Shown here: positions 5,309-6,988 of the stretch, in pieces
Numbering within the stretch: the stretch's first letter is position 1
Layout: each line of letters starts with the position of its first letter
Assembly (NCBI GenBank): GCA_902489135.1
Contig: CABTYW010000082.1
Coordinates: 1 to 6,988 of the forward strand
Origin: an uncultured Synergistaceae bacterium
GTDB lineage: Bacteria; Synergistota; Synergistia; Synergistales; Dethiosulfovibrionaceae
DNA: 6,988 bases
Direction: 5' to 3'
Translations under genes and position numbers: made by a program
Notes under the pieces: model-generated
Told to the model about the DNA's origin: nothing
The model's database searches: none
Seen by the model: only the letters and a program-made list of their open reading frames with translations

Positions 5309-5333
5309 AAAAAGACGCCGCAGCCGCGGCGTC
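5309..5333 (-). terminator. Strong intrinsic terminator after the secretin gene
   Basis: Perfect 8-bp GC-rich stem (GACGCCGC / GCGGCGTC, 5314-5333) with a GGCT loop, followed on the minus strand by five Ts (5309-5313). It begins 3 nt after the secretin stop codon and separates that operon from the efp promoter. Confidence 0.88.
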
Positions 5334-5336
5334 GCT

Positions 5337-6988
5337 CTAATCCGCCGCACCGTCGGGAATTTCCAGCACGGCGGGAATGATCACCATGACGACCTGACTG
5401 CGAATGTTTCTGGAGGTTCTGTACCGAAAGAGCCAGCCCAAAAGCGGCAGGTTTTCAAGCACAGGAACGCCGGTGCGGATGCGGCTTTTGGTGTTTTTGA
5501 ACAGGCCGCCGATGACAAAGGGTTCGCCGTCTCGAACGCACACCTGCGTGGTGACGCTCCGCGAATTGACCTGAGGGATTTGTTCGCCGCGGCTTCCGCG
5601 AATCCATTGAACCACTTCACCGGTGGACAGAGCCACGTCCACGGTGATCACGCCGCCGCGGCCTATTCTCGGAAGCACCTCCAGCGTGGGCCCCACTTCT
5701 TCGTCGCCGTAGGACGGGTTGTTGGCGTCGTCGCGGCGGGAAACGTACTTGAGTTTATCCACCAGCTTGACCGTGGCTTTTTCGCCGTCGATGACGGTGA
5801 CGGTGGGATCGGCGAGAACGCGCGCTTTCTTTTCCTCCACCAGCACATTCAGACGAAAATCGAGCATCTTCGCCGCCCTCCCTGCAAGGTCAACGATACC
5901 TTTGCCGATGGATCCCGGCAGTTTGCCGGAACTTTCAGTGTCGAGGAGGCCGGGGCGTTCCGATCTCCTCCGGCTTGAATAGGCGGCTCCGGCGGAGAGC
6001 CCGCCGCTCTGATAGCTCGCCCACCACCAGTCATACACGGCATTAATGGCCGTCTCGAGCTGTTCGCTGCCTTCGTCGTTCACCTCGATAATCCGCGCTT
6101 TCAGCATGACCTGCCGCTTCGGCGCGTCCAAAAGGTGCAGCGCCGACCTCACGCGCTCCTGCTGAAGCGCCGTGGCCGTGATGATCAGCAAATTCTGCCG
6201 TTGATCCACAAGAATTCTGTTGGCCGGCGAAAACAGCTCCGCCATTTCTTTCAGAAGCGGCGCAATCTTCTGGGGGTCGCCGTAGGCCACGGAGTAACTT
6301 TTGGTGATCAACCGCCCCGCCAGCATCCCCAACGATCCCCGCGCTCCCACGACGAGAGTCTTTCCGATGCCGCGCCACTCGAGATTTTGGCTTTGAAGAA
6401 CGTAGCGCAGAACTTCGTCAAAGGGGGCGTCTTTAAAAGAAAGCGTCATTCGGGCACTTTGCGGCACCGATCCGTCAACCACGATGTTGACGTCCGCCAG
6501 GGCGCCCAGCATCCTGAAAATGTCGTGAAGGTCGCAATCCTTCAGGCTCAGGTCGATGTTCTTCGACGGCAGAGACGCTCGCTCTGCCCTGTTTTTCAGC
6601 TCCGCACTTCCGCCGTGAAAAGCGGATTTTTCATCTCTTTTCAGGCGAATTCCCATGTGCCCGGTGCCGGCGCCGCGAACGCCGTCGATGCGCAACGGAA
6701 CCTCGCAGGAAAGGACGATCACCGTCCCCCGATCGACCTGTTCAACAGTCACATGGGGAGCCATGGGCGCCTCACAATCGCGCTCGTACTTCAGCGCCGG
6801 AAAGGCAACGTCCTCCAGGAGCAAGGTAAATTCACGCGAATTTCGATAGATCGCCCGGGGTGCTGAAAGCGCCTTCCCTTCAAGGGAAATCGTAAGAAGT
6901 GAATCGCCCGCCTGCTCTATGCGAAGTGCCGTCAGGCAGGGACCGGAAGGTTTCGCTTCGCGCGCTCCGGCGGCTCCGGGCGCGGGCG
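5337..6988 (-). CDS. pilQ: PilQ-like outer-membrane secretin, C-terminal 549 residues (5' end beyond the right edge)
   Basis: The frame stays open to the window edge, so the internal TTG at 6824 is not the start and the signal peptide lies outside. Counting visible residues: an Ala/Pro/Gly-rich linker (1-17), an AMIN-like beta domain (about 19-112, starting LTALRIEQAGDSLL) that binds peptidoglycan in PilQ proteins, a secretin N0/STN domain (about 143-212, NIDLSLKDCDLHDIF), an N1 domain (about 227-305, ITKSYSVAYGDPQKIA ending IIEVND), and the beta-barrel core (about 370-545) with ARVLADPTVTVIDGEKA and the diagnostic VPVLENLPLLGWLFR (507-521). Secretins form large gated rings through the outer membrane; AMIN plus STN points to a type IV pilus rather than type II secretion. 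It is presumably the last gene of a pilus operon, since a strong terminator follows. Other pilus genes are not visible, so the system is inferred. Confidence 0.9.
   Translation of the reverse strand, partial: PAPGAAGAREAKPSGPCLTALRIEQAGDSLLTISLEGKALSAPRAIYRNSREFTLLLEDVAFPALKYERDCEAPMAPHVTVEQVDRGTVIVLSCEVPLRIDGVRGAGTGHMGIRLKRDEKSAFHGGSAELKNRAERASLPSKNIDLSLKDCDLHDIFRMLGALADVNIVVDGSVPQSARMTLSFKDAPFDEVLRYVLQSQNLEWRGIGKTLVVGARGSLGMLAGRLITKSYSVAYGDPQKIAPLLKEMAELFSPANRILVDQRQNLLIITATALQQERVRSALHLLDAPKRQVMLKARIIEVNDEGSEQLETAINAVYDWWWASYQSGGLSAGAAYSSRRRSERPGLLDTESSGKLPGSIGKGIVDLAGRAAKMLDFRLNVLVEEKKARVLADPTVTVIDGEKATVKLVDKLKYVSRRDDANNPSYGDEEVGPTLEVLPRIGRGGVITVDVALSTGEVVQWIRGSRGEQIPQVNSRSVTTQVCVRDGEPFVIGGLFKNTKSRIRTGVPVLENLPLLGWLFRYRTSRNIRSQVVMVIIPAVLEIPDGAAD

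Noticed and set aside
6822..6824. TTG at 6824 as the secretin start
   Set aside because: The frame is open to the window edge and the upstream residues continue an AMIN-like domain, so this is an internal Leu codon.
1..6988. CRISPR arrays, tRNA or rRNA genes, insertion sequences, phage or defence genes
   Set aside because: I saw no regularly spaced repeats, no cloverleaf or rRNA sequence, no transposase or integrase motifs and no recombination site; the window is ordinary chromosomal housekeeping DNA.

Overview
The window holds eight protein-coding genes that can be named or described, plus one candidate small ORF. All are on the minus strand, so biological reading order runs from high to low coordinates. 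The DNA is GC-rich and tightly packed. An outer-membrane secretin shows a diderm envelope, while the run efp, Asp23-family gene, nusB, xseA resembles the efp/yqhY/nusB/xseA neighbourhood of Bacillus-type Firmicutes. That mixture, the Arg-type elongation factor P and the short thermophile-like adenosylhomocysteinase fit a diderm from an early-branching or Firmicutes-related phylum. My best guess is Synergistota, as inference from gene content only.

Layout from the right edge: (a) the C-terminal 549 residues of a PilQ-like secretin (5337-6988, 5' end outside the window), closed by a strong intrinsic terminator (5309-5333). (b) A well-formed sigma-70-type promoter (5260-5288) with a leader of roughly 65 nt, reading into efp (4613-5188). 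(c) A 150-bp gap holding a candidate 38-codon ORF (4455-4571) that overlaps the start of the Asp23/Gls24-family gene (3926-4462). (d) A second intrinsic hairpin (3886-3918) just after the Asp23 gene, then a membrane protein of unknown function (3355-3855), nusB (2812-3327) and xseA (1599-2825, overlapping nusB by 14 bp). (e) An 80-bp spacer with an unusually AT-rich tract, then a short-form adenosylhomocysteinase (268-1518) and, 2 bp later, the N-terminus of an amidohydrolase of the MTA/SAH deaminase family (1-265, cut by the window edge).

The genes fall into three themes. The first is a surface machine (secretin). The second is a housekeeping block for translation, transcription and DNA processing (EF-P, Asp23-like, NusB, ExoVII large subunit). 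The third is a methyl-cycle pair that would dispose of S-adenosylhomocysteine. The most interesting point is this last pair. A SAH deaminase gene sits 2 bp after a hydrolase whose adenine-recognition segment carries Lys where canonical enzymes carry Glu or Gln. This suggests SAH may be deaminated to S-inosylhomocysteine and then hydrolysed, a route established biochemically in Methanocaldococcus jannaschii. The second most interesting point is an intrinsic terminator inside the presumed operon, upstream of nusB, which encodes an antitermination factor.
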